Assembly (NCBI GenBank): GCA_001872455.1
Contig: MNXJ01000016.1
Span: 1 to 41,614, forward strand
Length of the DNA stretch: 41,614 bases
Source: Anaerolineae bacterium CG2_30_57_67
GTDB taxonomy: Bacteria > Chloroflexota > Anaerolineae > Anaerolineales > Villigracilaceae
Direction: 5' to 3'
The number at the start of each line of letters is the position of its first letter. Within the stretch, counting starts at the first letter, position 1. Below are positions 41,405 through 41,614 of the stretch, piece after piece. The notes beneath the pieces are model-generated. The model was not told the origin of the DNA. It searched no databases and was given only the letters and a program-made list of their open reading frames with translations. A program made the translations under genes and the position numbers.

Positions 41405-41614
41405 ATGAACAAACAACACTTGGAACTATACACAGATTATTTGCTCAGCACATTTGGCTATGCAACAGCAACAGGTCTTTCACGGATGGTTGAAGGGCAG
41501 GTTACTCATGACCAAATCACACGTTTTCTGTCGGCAGAAGAACTCACCTCAAAAGATTTATGGAGACTTGTGAAACCGACAGTGCGCGAAGTGGAACAGG
41601 AGGATGCCGTTCTG
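41405..41614 (+). CDS. IS transposase, N-terminus (3' partial)
   Basis: Seventy residues of what appears to be an IS4/IS701-type DDE transposase: LELYTDYLLSTFGYATATGL, then TSKDLWRLVKPTVREVEQ. The frame runs off the window end. The insertion lies directly after lipoprotein 3 (41361), so the IS left end is between about 41362 and 41404; the terminal repeat could not be delimited with only one end. The family is recognised by pattern only. Confidence 0.68.
   Translation, partial: MNKQHLELYTDYLLSTFGYATATGLSRMVEGQVTHDQITRFLSAEELTSKDLWRLVKPTVREVEQEDAVL

Overview
The window looks like a contig from a bacterium of the phylum Chloroflexota, most likely an Anaerolineae-type organism. This rests on gene content (class II ribonucleotide reductase with NrdR, giant cyclase/AAA/TPR regulators, a GT-C membrane glycosyltransferase, tandem lipoproteins, B12-dependent light regulator with carotenoid genes) and on several start codons placed 6 nt after a TANAAT box without a Shine-Dalgarno. 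No rRNA, tRNA or CRISPR array was seen, so the placement is inference.

Layout. 1-3.0 kb: the C-terminal part of a SNF2 helicase and a SWIM zinc-finger protein, separated by a four-helix-bundle (23S rRNA intervening-sequence type) gene bracketed by three related 27-30 nt repeats, followed by a decayed recQ. 3.0-8.1 kb: an RluA-type pseudouridine synthase convergent with nrdR-nrdJ; NrdJ carries a 364-residue LAGLIDADG intein directly before its radical cysteine, and two tandem NrdR-box-like sites lie upstream. 8.1-11.6 kb: MFS transporter, FAD-dependent amine-oxidase-fold protein and two small membrane proteins. 11.6-21.6 kb, minus strand: glutamate racemase, class-I-amidotransferase-like hydrolase, a frameshifted AbiU2/HEPN-like gene, MTA/SAH nucleosidase, CinA C-domain and two tandem cyclase-AAA-TPR giants, the upstream one lacking a metal-binding Asp. 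21.7-25.2 kb, plus strand: uvrC, a lone receiver protein, a 43-aa membrane peptide and prfA.

25.3-38.2 kb is the most interesting region. A divergent promoter region separates crtB (phytoene synthase) from a minus-strand operon of about 10 kb led by a CarH/LitR-type MerR-B12 photoreceptor regulator. The operon carries an unknown multi-TM protein, DegV, DUF1295 and DUF1475 membrane proteins, a Rieske protein, an MFS pump, a DICT-domain adenylate cyclase, a CrtI-like desaturase/isomerase, a stand-alone DICT-like protein, a pyrimidine-dimer glycosylase and a broken cytochrome P450. This reads as a light/UV response and carotenoid regulon with its own cyclic-nucleotide output. Its distal end is scarred: P450 fragment, ABC-ATPase fragment and the 3' end of a glycosyltransferase gene meet within about 60 bp.

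38.2-41.6 kb: an IstB (IS21) remnant, three tandem lipoprotein genes of a shared deacetylase-like type (one with an ATA at the start position, one with two frameshifts), and the beginning of an insertion-sequence transposase that runs off the window.

At least five genes are broken by single-base indels, several in homopolymers. Real pseudogenes and uncorrected long-read errors cannot be told apart from the sequence alone, so I give the reconstructed reading frames.
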